DNA from: Mediterraneibacter glycyrrhizinilyticus
GTDB taxonomy: Bacteria; Bacillota; Clostridia; Lachnospirales; Lachnospiraceae
Direction of reading: 5' to 3'
Length of the DNA stretch: 64,000 bases
Assembly (NCBI RefSeq): GCF_015560805.1
Contig: NZ_JADMSO010000010.1
Span: forward strand, 1 to 64,000
Numbering within the stretch: the stretch's first letter is position 1; the number at the start of each line of letters is the position of its first letter. The notes under the pieces are model-generated. The model was given only the letters and a program-made list of their open reading frames with translations. It made no database searches and was not told the DNA's origin. Below are positions 52,316 through 60,603 of this stretch, piece after piece. A program made the translations under genes and the position numbers.

Positions 52316-53194
52316 TTAATCTTCTGATTTCATCGCTTTATTCAAACCAATACTCAAAACCATTCCGAGCACCAGGATCACAACCCCGATCGCATTTCCC
52401 CGTCCGAAATTCTTAGAACTAAACGCTTCCGTATACAATAATGTAGCAGGAACTTCCGATGTGTGATTCGGTCCGCCGCCTGTCATTGCAAACATCAGAT
52501 CAAACGTCTTCAAACATCCGCAGATACAAAGAACAGAAAATACTTTAAATGATTCTTTCATCAACGGAAGCGTAATATAGATTAATGTTTTAAACTTGCT
52601 TGCTCCGTCGATTTTTGCTGATTCATACACATCCTGCGGAATCGAAACAAGACCCGCCGCAAAAATCAGCATATTAAATCCGGCAAAAATCCATTCATTG
52701 ACAAGAACAACCGAAACAACATTTAATGTTGGCGTTCCCAGCCAATTCATTGCCCATTCACTAAGTCCAACCTTTTCCAAAAGAGAATTGACCAATCCCC
52801 AATCCGGCTGAAGCATATAAACCCATATCAAGCCAACTGCTGTTACCGGAAGCATGACCGGAAGATAATAAGATACTTTAAAAAATTTCACTCCACGGAT
52901 ACTTGATGTAATAATTTTTGCCAGCAAAAACGCAAGCGGCATCAAAATTAAAAATCCTCCAATCATAAAGAACAAGGCGTTTCGCATCGACAGCCAGAAA
53001 TTTGGCGACTGAAATACTGCCTTATAGTTTTCCAATCCGATAAAAATCGGTTTGGCACTTGCGATTCCCGTCCACTTATAAAAGGAAAGTTTTACCGCCT
53101 CAAAAACGGGATAAAGCAAAAATACAAATAACAAGCTGAGGGCCGGCAAGATAAATGCAATCGACCAGACAAGATTCTTCCTCTTCTTTACCAT
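52316..53194 (-). CDS. Carbohydrate ABC transporter permease, MalF family
   Basis: A 292-residue permease with N-terminal WSIAFILPALSLLFVFLLYPVF, about six membrane segments and EAA loop DVYESAKIDGASKFKTLIYITLPLMKESF. GAGAGAAGATC-type ribosome site. Forms the channel for the sugar captured by the lipoprotein of 54683-56002. Confidence 0.93.
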   Translation of the reverse strand: MVKKRKNLVWSIAFILPALSLLFVFLLYPVFEAVKLSFYKWTGIASAKPIFIGLENYKAVFQSPNFWLSMRNALFFMIGGFLILMPLAFLLAKIITSSIRGVKFFKVSYYLPVMLPVTAVGLIWVYMLQPDWGLVNSLLEKVGLSEWAMNWLGTPTLNVVSVVLVNEWIFAGFNMLIFAAGLVSIPQDVYESAKIDGASKFKTLIYITLPLMKESFKVFSVLCICGCLKTFDLMFAMTGGGPNHTSEVPATLLYTEAFSSKNFGRGNAIGVVILVLGMVLSIGLNKAMKSED

Positions 53195-53208
53195 GATCTT
53201 CTCTCCTT

Positions 53209-54516
53209 TCAGTATTCTTCTTTTAACTCAATTTCCAGCACCGTATCAATTTCATTTTCCAAAAGAAATGTTCCCTGAATCGGTTCTTGAAAATTAATGA
53301 ATGTATACTCTGGAAATAGCTCCGTCACCCACGGTCTGACGATCAATACCTCAGATCCATCTGATACTCTTCTGATTTTTTTTATTTTTTCTGTCGGTAT
53401 ATTCAAGGCGATCGGTCCTATTTCCTGTTGAAGTAAATGCGCATATACATAATTTCCATTTCTTGTATAATATCCCCAATCCGGTTTTCCAAGCCCTGCT
53501 TTTCCGCAATTCCAGATAGATTTTCCATAATCTTCAAACCATTCCGCCATATCACTCAACACTTTCATTGCCGGTTTCGGAAATTTTCCACGCGCATTCG
53601 GTCCGATATTAACAAGAAGATTGCCTCCTTTACTGACACATTCCACTAATTTACGGATCAGACATTTCGCATCTTTATAATTATACGGATTCGGAGTATA
53701 GCACCAACTATTATTCATCGTGCAGCAAGCTTCCCACGGAAGATCATTCCCCATATCATCCAGAATCCCCTCCGGTGGAATAATCTGTTCCGGCGCCACA
53801 AAATCACCGGCATATACCGTAGGATTTGCAGTGCTGATACTGCCTTTTGCCGAAGCATTACATTCCAATCGGTTGTTTATGACTATATCCGGCTGAAGAC
53901 TTCGGATCATAGAAACCAGTTCTGTTGCTTTCCATTTTTCTCCCCGCATTTCTCCATAGGAATTATCAAACCATAAGATATCTATTTTCCCGTAATTCGT
54001 GCACAGTTCACGGATCTGATTATGCATATATTCCAGATACCGGTTAAAATCATATTGATAATCTTTATACGCTTCATTATCCCTCATTGGATGATACAGA
54101 TCTCCATAATGATGATAATCCGGATGATGCCAGTCAAACAACGAGTAATAAAATCCCACACCAAGTCCCTCTGCCCGAAAGGCTTCCGCGAACTCTCTTG
54201 CAAGATCGCGCCCGCATTTTGTATTTGTTGATTTATAATCCGTGTATGCTGAATCAAAAAGACAAAATCCTTCATGGTGTTTGACTGTCAAAACCGCATA
54301 CCGCATCCCTGCTTCTCTAGCCATCTTCGCCCATTCTCTCGGATTAAAGTCAACCGGATTAAATTCCTCAAAATATTGTTCGTATTCTTCTATCGATAAA
54401 CGTTCATAGGAGCGCTTCCACTCCGTCACACCATTGATGCAATATAGCCCCCAATGAATAAACAAACCAAATCTGGCGTCCATCATCCATTTTACATGTT
54501 GAAATCTCTTATCCAT
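53209..54516 (-). CDS. GH29 alpha-L-fucosidase, cytoplasmic
   Basis: A 435-residue GH29 enzyme: VKWMMDARFGLFIHWGLYC, AKMAREAGMRYAVLTVKHHEGFCLFDS, FYYSLFDWHHPDY, the nucleophile region YGKIDILWFDNSYGE and GGNLLVNIGPNARGKFP. No signal peptide, so hydrolysis is intracellular after uptake. It lacks the extra C-terminal domains of secreted gut fucosidases. Start 54516 has AAGGAGAGGAAGA; the extension to 54642 has none and would run across repeat copy E. Specificity (fucoside or another 6-deoxyhexoside) cannot be told. Confidence 0.92.
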   Translation of the reverse strand: MDKRFQHVKWMMDARFGLFIHWGLYCINGVTEWKRSYERLSIEEYEQYFEEFNPVDFNPREWAKMAREAGMRYAVLTVKHHEGFCLFDSAYTDYKSTNTKCGRDLAREFAEAFRAEGLGVGFYYSLFDWHHPDYHHYGDLYHPMRDNEAYKDYQYDFNRYLEYMHNQIRELCTNYGKIDILWFDNSYGEMRGEKWKATELVSMIRSLQPDIVINNRLECNASAKGSISTANPTVYAGDFVAPEQIIPPEGILDDMGNDLPWEACCTMNNSWCYTPNPYNYKDAKCLIRKLVECVSKGGNLLVNIGPNARGKFPKPAMKVLSDMAEWFEDYGKSIWNCGKAGLGKPDWGYYTRNGNYVYAHLLQQEIGPIALNIPTEKIKKIRRVSDGSEVLIVRPWVTELFPEYTFINFQEPIQGTFLLENEIDTVLEIELKEEY

Positions 54517-54555
54517 TCTTCCTCTCCTTACAATTTTCCTTACGATCGGAGCAAA

Positions 54556-54590
54556 ATGGCATTCCGCCCCTTGTACACCGACACTATCCT
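54556..54590. repeat. Intergenic repeat core, copy E
   Basis: The minus strand reads AGTGTCGGTGTACAAGGGGC with GGAATGCC next to it, 45-75 bases before the fucosidase start codon. Only one good arm; possibly a truncated copy of the A-D family. Confidence 0.6.
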
Positions 54591-54593
54591 CTT

Positions 54594-54649
54594 TTTTGTA
54601 AAAAACAGGAGCTGCTGCGAAACCTGTCTGGTATTGTTGCAACAGCTCC
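54594..54649 (-). terminator. Intercistronic hairpin between binding protein and fucosidase genes
   Basis: Minus strand GGAGCTGTTGC / GCAGCAGCTCC (plus 54639-54649 and 54608-54618), one mismatch, followed by TGTTTTTT. A partial terminator or mRNA-end stabiliser here would give more binding protein than permeases and enzymes. Confidence 0.7.
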
Positions 54650-54682
54650 CCTCTCTGCTAATTTTATATACTCTTGCGTGCT

Positions 54683-56002
54683 TTACTTTACTTCTTCTTG
54701 TGAAACGATTTCTTCTCCGCAACTCTCCGGTGTTCCATCAAGGAATAATCCCTGCAGCGCGGTTCTTACTGTATTTAACATATGTGTTTCCGGATCGATT
54801 TCCTGCATATCACCGTGAAATTCTTCTGCTTCATCTACAATCCCTTTGATTTTTACGGTCATATCGTCAATCTCTGTTTCCGGATCTGACTCAAATTTCA
54901 CCGGATAAATACCGCCATTGCTTGCCTTTTCCAATCCGGCATAATAGTCTTTCGATGTCAGATATTTTACAACTTCAACTGCGGCGTCATTCACTGCTTC
55001 ATCTCCGCTGTCCGTGATGGAAAATCCCTGTCCGGATCCGCCCTGTACACAAGCTTTATATTCTTCTTTCTCTGCAAAATACGGAAATGCAGTTACATCT
55101 ACTTTTCCATCTACCTCTGTTCCGGTAATCTCACCTACAAACCATGCTCCATCATAGCGAAAAGCACTTTCACCGGAAAGAAACGCTGCTTTCTCACCAT
55201 TATTGTCTACACTAAGTGGATTACTTCCAAAATACCCCTTCTCGTTCCATTCCTGAATCTTTGCATACATCTCCAACATTTCTTCTGAATCATAATTTAT
55301 TTCTCTGCTTGCCAGCTTATCAGCAATGTCTCCGCCGTATGCTTTATAACAAAGATTATTCAATAAATGTCCCGCCCGGAAATTACTGCTTTCTCCTAAC
55401 TGGAATGGTGTAATTCCTGCTGCAACTAATTTATCACAGGCAGCTTCCAGTTCCTCGATTGTTTTAGGCTCTTCAATTCCATTTGCACTCAGAATATCCG
55501 TATTGTAATATAACAAAATCTGATACAACATTACCGGAACGCCATAAGTTGCCTCTCCATCCTGCCAGTTATCAAACAATGGAAGAAATGAATCACGCCA
55601 CTCCGGATCTTCCTCAAAATATGGTTCCAAATCTAACAGGACACCACCGTCTATGTAGTCCTTAATGCTTGTTCCACCATAGTTGATAAAAACATTAGGC
55701 TGTGTTCCTGCACCAAACTGAGAACTCAACTTATCAAAGTATTGCTGTTCGTCCGTTACATTGTCCGCTACAATTGTAATTCCATTATCAAGTTCATTAA
55801 ATTCTTCTATCTTCTGATTAAAATACTTAGACAATGTTTCCTCTCCACCCCAACGTGACGTTAAGCGAATCTCAATATTTTCGCCTTTTGATCCATCACC
55901 TTTTTCCGATCCATTGCCAGAACTACCTCCACAAGCTGTGAGTGAAAATATCATTGCAGCTCCCAGCGTACAGGCAATCCCTTTTTTCAATGCTTTTTTC
56001 AT
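54683..56002 (-). CDS. Extracellular solute-binding lipoprotein (family 1)
   Basis: A 439-residue binding protein with lipobox FSLTAC (Cys24), a Gly/Ser linker, then a sugar-binding fold: IEIRLTSRWGGEETLSKYF, GTQPNVFINYGGTSIKDYIDGGVLLDLEPYF, LYYNTDILSANGIEEPKTIEELEAACDKL (in parts), AFRYDGAWFVGEI and GSGQGFSITDSG. AAAGGAGGAAACA precedes ATG 56002. First gene of the fucoside operon, with its own strong promoter. Confidence 0.92.
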   Translation of the reverse strand: MKKALKKGIACTLGAAMIFSLTACGGSSGNGSEKGDGSKGENIEIRLTSRWGGEETLSKYFNQKIEEFNELDNGITIVADNVTDEQQYFDKLSSQFGAGTQPNVFINYGGTSIKDYIDGGVLLDLEPYFEEDPEWRDSFLPLFDNWQDGEATYGVPVMLYQILLYYNTDILSANGIEEPKTIEELEAACDKLVAAGITPFQLGESSNFRAGHLLNNLCYKAYGGDIADKLASREINYDSEEMLEMYAKIQEWNEKGYFGSNPLSVDNNGEKAAFLSGESAFRYDGAWFVGEITGTEVDGKVDVTAFPYFAEKEEYKACVQGGSGQGFSITDSGDEAVNDAAVEVVKYLTSKDYYAGLEKASNGGIYPVKFESDPETEIDDMTVKIKGIVDEAEEFHGDMQEIDPETHMLNTVRTALQGLFLDGTPESCGEEIVSQEEVK

Positions 56003-56067
56003 TGTTTCCTCCTTTTCTCTGTTCAAAACAGTCTTTACGAATCTATAATTGTTCTTTTGTTGTTTTA

Positions 56068-56096
56068 ATTGTATCTTTTTACTAATGTTTCGTCAA
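56068..56096 (-). promoter_or_regulatory. Promoter of the fucoside operon
   Basis: Minus strand TTGACG (56096-56091), 17-base spacer, TACAAT (56073-56068). Confidence 0.65.
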
Positions 56097-56162
56097 TTGT
56101 CATCAGTTACGAATTATTATTTCCAGAGATATTCTAATTTTATTGTTTTTTCACAATTTATT

Positions 56163-56186
56163 GTTCTTAACCCATTTTTTAAGAAC
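56163..56186. promoter_or_regulatory. Candidate operator in the divergent DeoR/fucoside gap
   Basis: GTTCTTA (56163-56169) / TAAGAAC (56180-56186), perfect 7-bp dyad in the 347-base AT-rich gap (56003-56349), which otherwise holds only the promoter and T-rich tracts. TATACT at 56271-56276 may be the regulator -10. Confidence 0.45.
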
Positions 56187-56349
56187 TTTTTATTTACTTT
56201 TATTATTTTTGCACAAAAAACAGTTGGAAAATTTATGCATTTTTTTGTTTTCCTTTTATATATTTCCATGTATACTTATAGCTGAAGACATCTTTGCAAA
56301 CATTCATAAAACTCTACAAAAGTACATTTATTTGAACAGGAGAGGACTC

Positions 56350-57138
56350 ATGAAACAAAGCAAAAAGCAAATTGAAGAAAGACGGCGCAATCTGATCACT
56401 TTATTGCAGGAACATTCCAGTTGTCGTGTTTCTTTTCTCTCAGATATACTGCAAGTATCTGAACTGACTATACGCCGTGACCTTGAAGAATTAGAAAAAG
56501 AACATGTAATCGAACGTTTCCACGGCGGAGCTCGTCTGATCCAAATTGGAAACGAACAACCTGCCGATGCAAAAAAACTGGATTACTCCGTTGAAAAAGA
56601 TTTGATCGGCAAAGCTGCTGCCGACCTTGTTCCCAACAACTCTACCATTTTCCTTGGTTCAGGTACCACTACATTGAGCATTATCAAACATTTAGGAAAC
56701 AAACGTGTTACGATTGTTACCAATAACGCGCTCGCTCCAACCTGCACTGAAAATGAACATATCACGTTAATTTTATGTGGTGGAGAATGTCGGTTAAAAG
56801 CAAAATCGCTCATCGGTCCTTATACGGAACATGTCATCAATTCCATTTTTGTAGACATGGCATTTCTGGGTGCCAATGGAATTGACGCTGTAAACGGAGT
56901 CACCACAAATATTTATCAGGAAGCGAAAATATATGAAAATATCGCCCGCAATTGTACCGGAAAAATTGTTCTTGTTGCCACCGGAAACAAGCTTGGCAAA
57001 ACATACACATTCAAAAGTCTGGATTTAAATGCAATCGATCTGTTGATTACAGATTCAACTGCCGACCGAAATCCTCTTTCAGATTTGAAAGCGGAGGGAA
57101 TGCAGGTATGTTTTGCAGATTCACTTTCTTCTCTTTAA
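56350..57138 (+). CDS. DeoR-family transcriptional regulator
   Basis: A 262-residue sugar-responsive repressor: HTH (LITLLQEHSSCRVSFLSDILQVSELTIRRDLEELEKEHVIERFHGGARLI in parts, with the family TIRRDL helix) and DeoR sensor domain (GKAAADLVPNNSTIFLGSGTTT, VTIVTNNA, LILCGGECR). Start at ATG 56350 with AGGAGAGGACTC; the longer frame upstream is AT-rich non-coding. Divergent from, and likely controlling, the fucoside operon in response to a phosphorylated sugar. Confidence 0.9.
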   Translation: MKQSKKQIEERRRNLITLLQEHSSCRVSFLSDILQVSELTIRRDLEELEKEHVIERFHGGARLIQIGNEQPADAKKLDYSVEKDLIGKAAADLVPNNSTIFLGSGTTTLSIIKHLGNKRVTIVTNNALAPTCTENEHITLILCGGECRLKAKSLIGPYTEHVINSIFVDMAFLGANGIDAVNGVTTNIYQEAKIYENIARNCTGKIVLVATGNKLGKTYTFKSLDLNAIDLLITDSTADRNPLSDLKAEGMQVCFADSLSSL

Positions 57139-57144
57139 AAAAAT

Positions 57145-57192
57145 AACGTTCTGCCGGATCATCACTTTTCCTGCAGAACGTTGTTTTTTTTA
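57145..57192 (+). terminator. Terminator of the DeoR-family gene
   Basis: AACGTTCTGC (57145-57154) / GCAGAACGTT (57173-57182) then GTTTTTTTT. The last codons of the converging GIY-YIG gene run through its distal arm. Confidence 0.9.
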
Positions 57193-57443
57193 TTTTCCCC
57201 TCTCCACTTTTCAATCAATTCCGTCTTCTTTTTCCGATTCAGCTGTTTGATCGCATACTCCCTTTTCATCGCCTCTTCTTTTGTCGCGAACATCTCATAA
57301 TACATAAGCGTCACCGGTCTTCGCGTTTTTGTGTACTTTGCGCCCTTTCCGGTGTTATGAGCGTCAAGCCGCTTCTCAAGATCGTTGGTCCAGCCTGTAT
57401 AATAAGTTCCGTCACTGCACTGTAAAATATATGTATAATTCAT
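57162..57443 (-). CDS. GIY-YIG nuclease superfamily protein (UPF0213/YhbQ-like)
   Basis: A 93-residue single-domain protein: YTYILQCSDGTYYTGWTNDLEKRLDAHNTGKGAKYTKTRRPVTLMYYE (in parts), with the GIY-YIG-like YIL..YTG, the Arg of EKRL, and a later Glu in TKEEAMKREYAIKQLNRKKK. Length is usual. The final residues NKKNNVLQEK are encoded by the DeoR-gene terminator. Catalytic role in DNA metabolism is unproven for this family. Confidence 0.9.
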   Translation of the reverse strand: MNYTYILQCSDGTYYTGWTNDLEKRLDAHNTGKGAKYTKTRRPVTLMYYEMFATKEEAMKREYAIKQLNRKKKTELIEKWRGENKKNNVLQEK

Positions 57444-57487
57444 TTCTCATTATCCTCTGTCATCTTTCCGTTTCTTTTGGCATCACC

Positions 57488-57547
57488 GGTCAGAAATATG
57501 AAAATCCACGCGTTTTCTCTTTTCTTCGGAATTTCACATTTCTGACC
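57488..57547. repeat. 60-bp inverted repeat between GIY-YIG and spoIIQ-like genes
   Basis: GGTCAGAAATATGAAAATCC (57488-57507) pairs with GGAATTTCACATTTCTGACC (57528-57547) at 18 of 20 positions. No T-run follows on either strand. Located downstream of the spoIIQ-like stop (57602) and upstream of the GIY-YIG gene. Confidence 0.7.
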
Positions 57548-57601
57548 TTGTGCCGGGTTCATCTGCTCTGATCCGTATGATCTTACACACGTTACAGCAT
57601 T

Positions 57602-58366
57602 TTACCCCTCCATAAAATCCATTGGATTTACCGGAGCTCCGTCTTTCTGTACTTCAAAATACAGATTTGCTCCCTCTGTTGCAAAATATTTCGTAGGCTC
57701 GCTCAGATAACCGATCGTCTCCCCTGTATTGACATAGGCCCCCACTTCCAGTGGCACTTCTTTCAACTGACCGTAGATCGCGCTATAACCATTTCCCATA
57801 TCCAGAGTCACCGTGAGACCGGTCTGTGCATCCTGCTCGATGTTCGTCACAACACCCGGTGCCGACGCGCCGATCATCTCTCCCACTTCACCGCCTACGA
57901 TCAGAGCCGGATTGTATTTATACTGTTCCAATGTTGCAAAATAAACAGTCTTGTCCATACTGTAATTGATCAGAACCGCTCCGCTCGCCGGCCATTCAAG
58001 GATACTCTCCTCACTGAACCACACATCGGCTGCCGCCCCCGCTGTTTCTGCGCTGCCATCTTCCAACGAAAGCGCATCGTTTGCAGCTTGTCCTGCATCT
58101 TCCGCAGCGTCTTCCTCCGCTGTCTCTGCATCTTCCGTTCCCTCTGCTTCCGGCAAAACGATCTCGTTCGTCGCGGTCTCTTCGCTGTTCTCTTTTGTCT
58201 CCTCGTCAGCCGCCGTCTCTGCTTTGGCAAGTTCCTGCTCCATCCGGTTTTGATAATTCCGAAATGTAAATGCACCTACCATTGTGATCACTGCAACAAA
58301 ACAGATGACCGTCGCAACTGCTGCGCCTTTCCCTTTTAAGAAAGACGGCTTTTCATTTTTATTCAT
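57602..58366 (-). CDS. SpoIIQ-like M23-fold protein with degenerate active site
   Basis: A 254-residue type II membrane protein: membrane segment (~18-38), a long acidic Ala/Glu linker (~45-115), then a LytM/M23 fold (~120-254: WPASGAVLINYSMDKTVY, ASAPGVVTNIEQD..GNGYSAIYGQLKEV, VGAYVNTGETIGYL). The usual zinc ligands are missing: the final HLHFE is replaced by NLYFEV and no HxxxD occurs. Next to spoIID, as in Bacillus, where SpoIIQ binds SpoIIIAH across the septum during engulfment. Start 58366 is preferred (AGAGGTGATGAAT). Confidence 0.85.
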   Translation of the reverse strand: MNKNEKPSFLKGKGAAVATVICFVAVITMVGAFTFRNYQNRMEQELAKAETAADEETKENSEETATNEIVLPEAEGTEDAETAEEDAAEDAGQAANDALSLEDGSAETAGAAADVWFSEESILEWPASGAVLINYSMDKTVYFATLEQYKYNPALIVGGEVGEMIGASAPGVVTNIEQDAQTGLTVTLDMGNGYSAIYGQLKEVPLEVGAYVNTGETIGYLSEPTKYFATEGANLYFEVQKDGAPVNPMDFMEG

Positions 58367-58478
58367 ATTCATCACCTCTGCCTGTATTTTTGCCAGAAAT
58401 GAGGTGACTTATACTCTTTGCATGGTAACTTTTCTTCCGAAATATTATACCATATTTCTTTCCGCTTTTATCTCATTT

Positions 58479-59510
58479 TCATTTTTCAGATGCCTCTCCG
58501 GGATGAACCATTGTCTCCATATCCCCACCGTCCGCTAATTCTGTTCCCTCAAAGAAGAACTGCAGGATCTCTTCATACGTCTTCCCCTCTTTTGCCATCT
58601 CATTTGCAGTCCACTGACTCATTCCCAGTCCATGCCCGTTTCCCATTGTTGTGATTTTTAACCCCTCCTCCCCCTCCTGCAGGGAAAATGCGCTCGAAGA
58701 AAGAGACAATGCGTCCCGGAACTGATCTCCGGTACAGACGGTCTCGCCGATCCGCAATTCCGTCACATATCCTGCCGAATCGTAGGAAAGGATTTCAAAA
58801 TCCGGAAATGTATAGGTTTTTCCTGCCTGTTCCTCTTCCACCGCAACAAGAAAAGGCTGACATTTTGTCTGTACTTCCTTATAAGGAAGTTCTAAAATCT
58901 GCATTTCGTCGTTTGCTTCCTTATCCAGCGGACATTCCCGCACAGCCAGATAGGGAAAGTTCTCCTCTCCGGTCACTTCCTGCGCGCTTCTCGTCATTCC
59001 GCTGCTCGACTGATGAAACGGCGTCCATGCATAATTCCCCTGATAAAACAAAACCTGATTTTCCGTTTCCTCCATCGCCCGTCTTAATTCTTTATAATAT
59101 GTTTTATAATCTTCTCCGCCTTTCTGTTCTAATTCTTCCATACTTAAATACCGATCCGTCAAAATAAGATCTTCACCGGCAGTTCGTTTTCTATTCAGTT
59201 CTTCATACAATTTCGTCCGGATCAGCACTGCCTGCGCTTTGCAAAATTCCGTCTCTTTTTTCTCCGGAAGTTCCAGTGCAAGCACCCCGAGAAAATATTC
59301 CTGCCACGGAACAGCCCGTAATTCGTTCCCATTTTCCCCATCGATCTTCACATTGACATAACAGTCCCTATTCTCAGTCAGACTTCGTCTGTCCGCCCCA
59401 TGGATCAATACGGTCGCCACATAGGGAAGCAAGATCAAAATCAAAAGAAACGCTCCCATCGAACGCATTTTTTGCTGTATTCTTCTTTGCCGCATCATTT
59501 CCTGTCTCAT
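58479..59510 (-). CDS. spoIID: Stage II sporulation protein D (SpoIID/LytB)
   Basis: A 343-residue membrane-anchored lytic transglycosylase for engulfment. Membrane segment (~18-37), VPWQEYFLGVLALELPEKKETEFCKAQAVLIRTKLY (in parts, with the catalytic Glu of ALELP), SSGMTRSAQEV, YLAVRECP and GNGHGLGMSQWTANEMAKEGKTYEEIL. Works in the mother cell with the SpoIIQ-like product. The ribosome site is unclear, since hairpins lie just before the ATG. Confidence 0.92.
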   Translation of the reverse strand: MRQEMMRQRRIQQKMRSMGAFLLILILLPYVATVLIHGADRRSLTENRDCYVNVKIDGENGNELRAVPWQEYFLGVLALELPEKKETEFCKAQAVLIRTKLYEELNRKRTAGEDLILTDRYLSMEELEQKGGEDYKTYYKELRRAMEETENQVLFYQGNYAWTPFHQSSSGMTRSAQEVTGEENFPYLAVRECPLDKEANDEMQILELPYKEVQTKCQPFLVAVEEEQAGKTYTFPDFEILSYDSAGYVTELRIGETVCTGDQFRDALSLSSSAFSLQEGEEGLKITTMGNGHGLGMSQWTANEMAKEGKTYEEILQFFFEGTELADGGDMETMVHPGEASEK

Positions 59511-59526
59511 AAATAAGAATTCTGCT

Positions 59527-59566
59527 CCGCAGGATTCTCCGCCTGCGGCAGGGCTGTAAAACAGCC
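59527..59566. other. Two hairpins in the spoIID leader
   Basis: CCGCAGG (59527-59533) / CCTGCGG (59542-59548) and GGCTGT (59552-59557) / ACAGCC (59561-59566), the first ending 17 bases before the spoIID ATG. CAATAGG/CCTATTG (around 59613-59635) is a third. Possible translation control or remnants of terminators. Confidence 0.5.
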
Positions 59567-59639
59567 ATATTCTACTCTGACACAGTGCGATCCCACGGAG
59601 TGTCTTTATTCACAATAGGTCTCATTTTCCTATTGAATA

Positions 59640-59677
59640 AAAACAGCCCTCCATACCATACGATATGAAGAGCTGTC
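59640..59677 (-). terminator. Terminator of the ileS-glgP-membrane protein cluster
   Basis: Minus strand ACAGCTCTTCATA..TATGGAGGGCTGT followed by TTTTATT; stem with a few mismatches. Confidence 0.75.
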
Positions 59678-59682
59678 TTTGA

Positions 59683-60594
59683 TTATTCTGCTTTATTTCC
59701 TTCCGGATTTTCTGATACATTTTCCATATCCGAATTTTCTGACAGGTCGGGTAATTCGATCACCGGAGCATTCTCCTTTGCAGACTGCTCCGATACCGAT
59801 GGCTTCTCCGGCATACCGTTCAAAAGCCCTCGCTGCGGTACAAAACCACTTTCCTGCCGCGTCTCAGCACTCGATTCAAATCGAGCTTCCTGTGCATTTT
59901 CTCCCTGCATGTTCTGCCCGGATCCGTCTCCGTTCATTCCCCCGAATCCGAATGTCATCCCCTCCGGTTCCATTCCCGGACGGAACGGTTTATTCCGCAT
60001 CACAAAGAAACAGATCGGCTCATAAAGCGGGATCACCGCGGACAGTACGCCATGAGCAATGGACATATTTTTTGAAGTAAATCTTTCCAAAATCTGATGA
60101 TCCACCAACACTTGGAGCATCTTATAAATTCCGGAATATACGACCATCACTCCGATAAACAAAACGCCCACAACAAGCAGTGCGATAACAGATCCGACTC
60201 CCGGTCCGCTGTAACTGTTCATTGCGGAGATCAAAGCTCCGATCCCGACTGCCCACAAAATAATATAAAATATAAAGAAAATTGCTCCGTGGATAAACGG
60301 CAGCGCCAGAAGCCAGATTCCCGGATTCTGGATTTTTTTGTCTTTCAATACGATCTCTCCGCCCAGTTCTCCCTGCAGATATGCGCGGGCAAACGGGACA
60401 TAGGCAAGCCACGGATAATCCATTCCACGCCGTTTTGCGATCGTGTACATTCCGATCCCTTTTAAAATATAACCTGCCAGCGAAACAAGTCCCCATACAA
60501 GTAAAACGATCAGATAAATCAATAATATCGTTATGCCGACGGCGTCACCGCCTGACACGGTCGTTTCATAACTGTAACCATCATAGTATCCCAT
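59683..60594 (-). CDS. Polytopic membrane protein with disordered tail, unknown function
   Basis: A 303-residue protein with about four membrane segments (~20-45, 100-130, 132-165, 195-210) including IAKRRGMDYPWLAYVPFARAYLQGELGG, a pattern seen in small uncharacterised Firmicute membrane proteins, then a cytoplasmic Gly/Asn/Glu/Ser-rich tail from ~215. ATG 60594 with AGGAGGTGCCT is preferred. It starts 9 bases after glgP, so it is cotranscribed. Function unknown. Confidence 0.75.
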   Translation of the reverse strand: MGYYDGYSYETTVSGGDAVGITILLIYLIVLLVWGLVSLAGYILKGIGMYTIAKRRGMDYPWLAYVPFARAYLQGELGGEIVLKDKKIQNPGIWLLALPFIHGAIFFIFYIILWAVGIGALISAMNSYSGPGVGSVIALLVVGVLFIGVMVVYSGIYKMLQVLVDHQILERFTSKNMSIAHGVLSAVIPLYEPICFFVMRNKPFRPGMEPEGMTFGFGGMNGDGSGQNMQGENAQEARFESSAETRQESGFVPQRGLLNGMPEKPSVSEQSAKENAPVIELPDLSENSDMENVSENPEGNKAE

Positions 60595-60603
60595 AGGCAC
60601 CTC

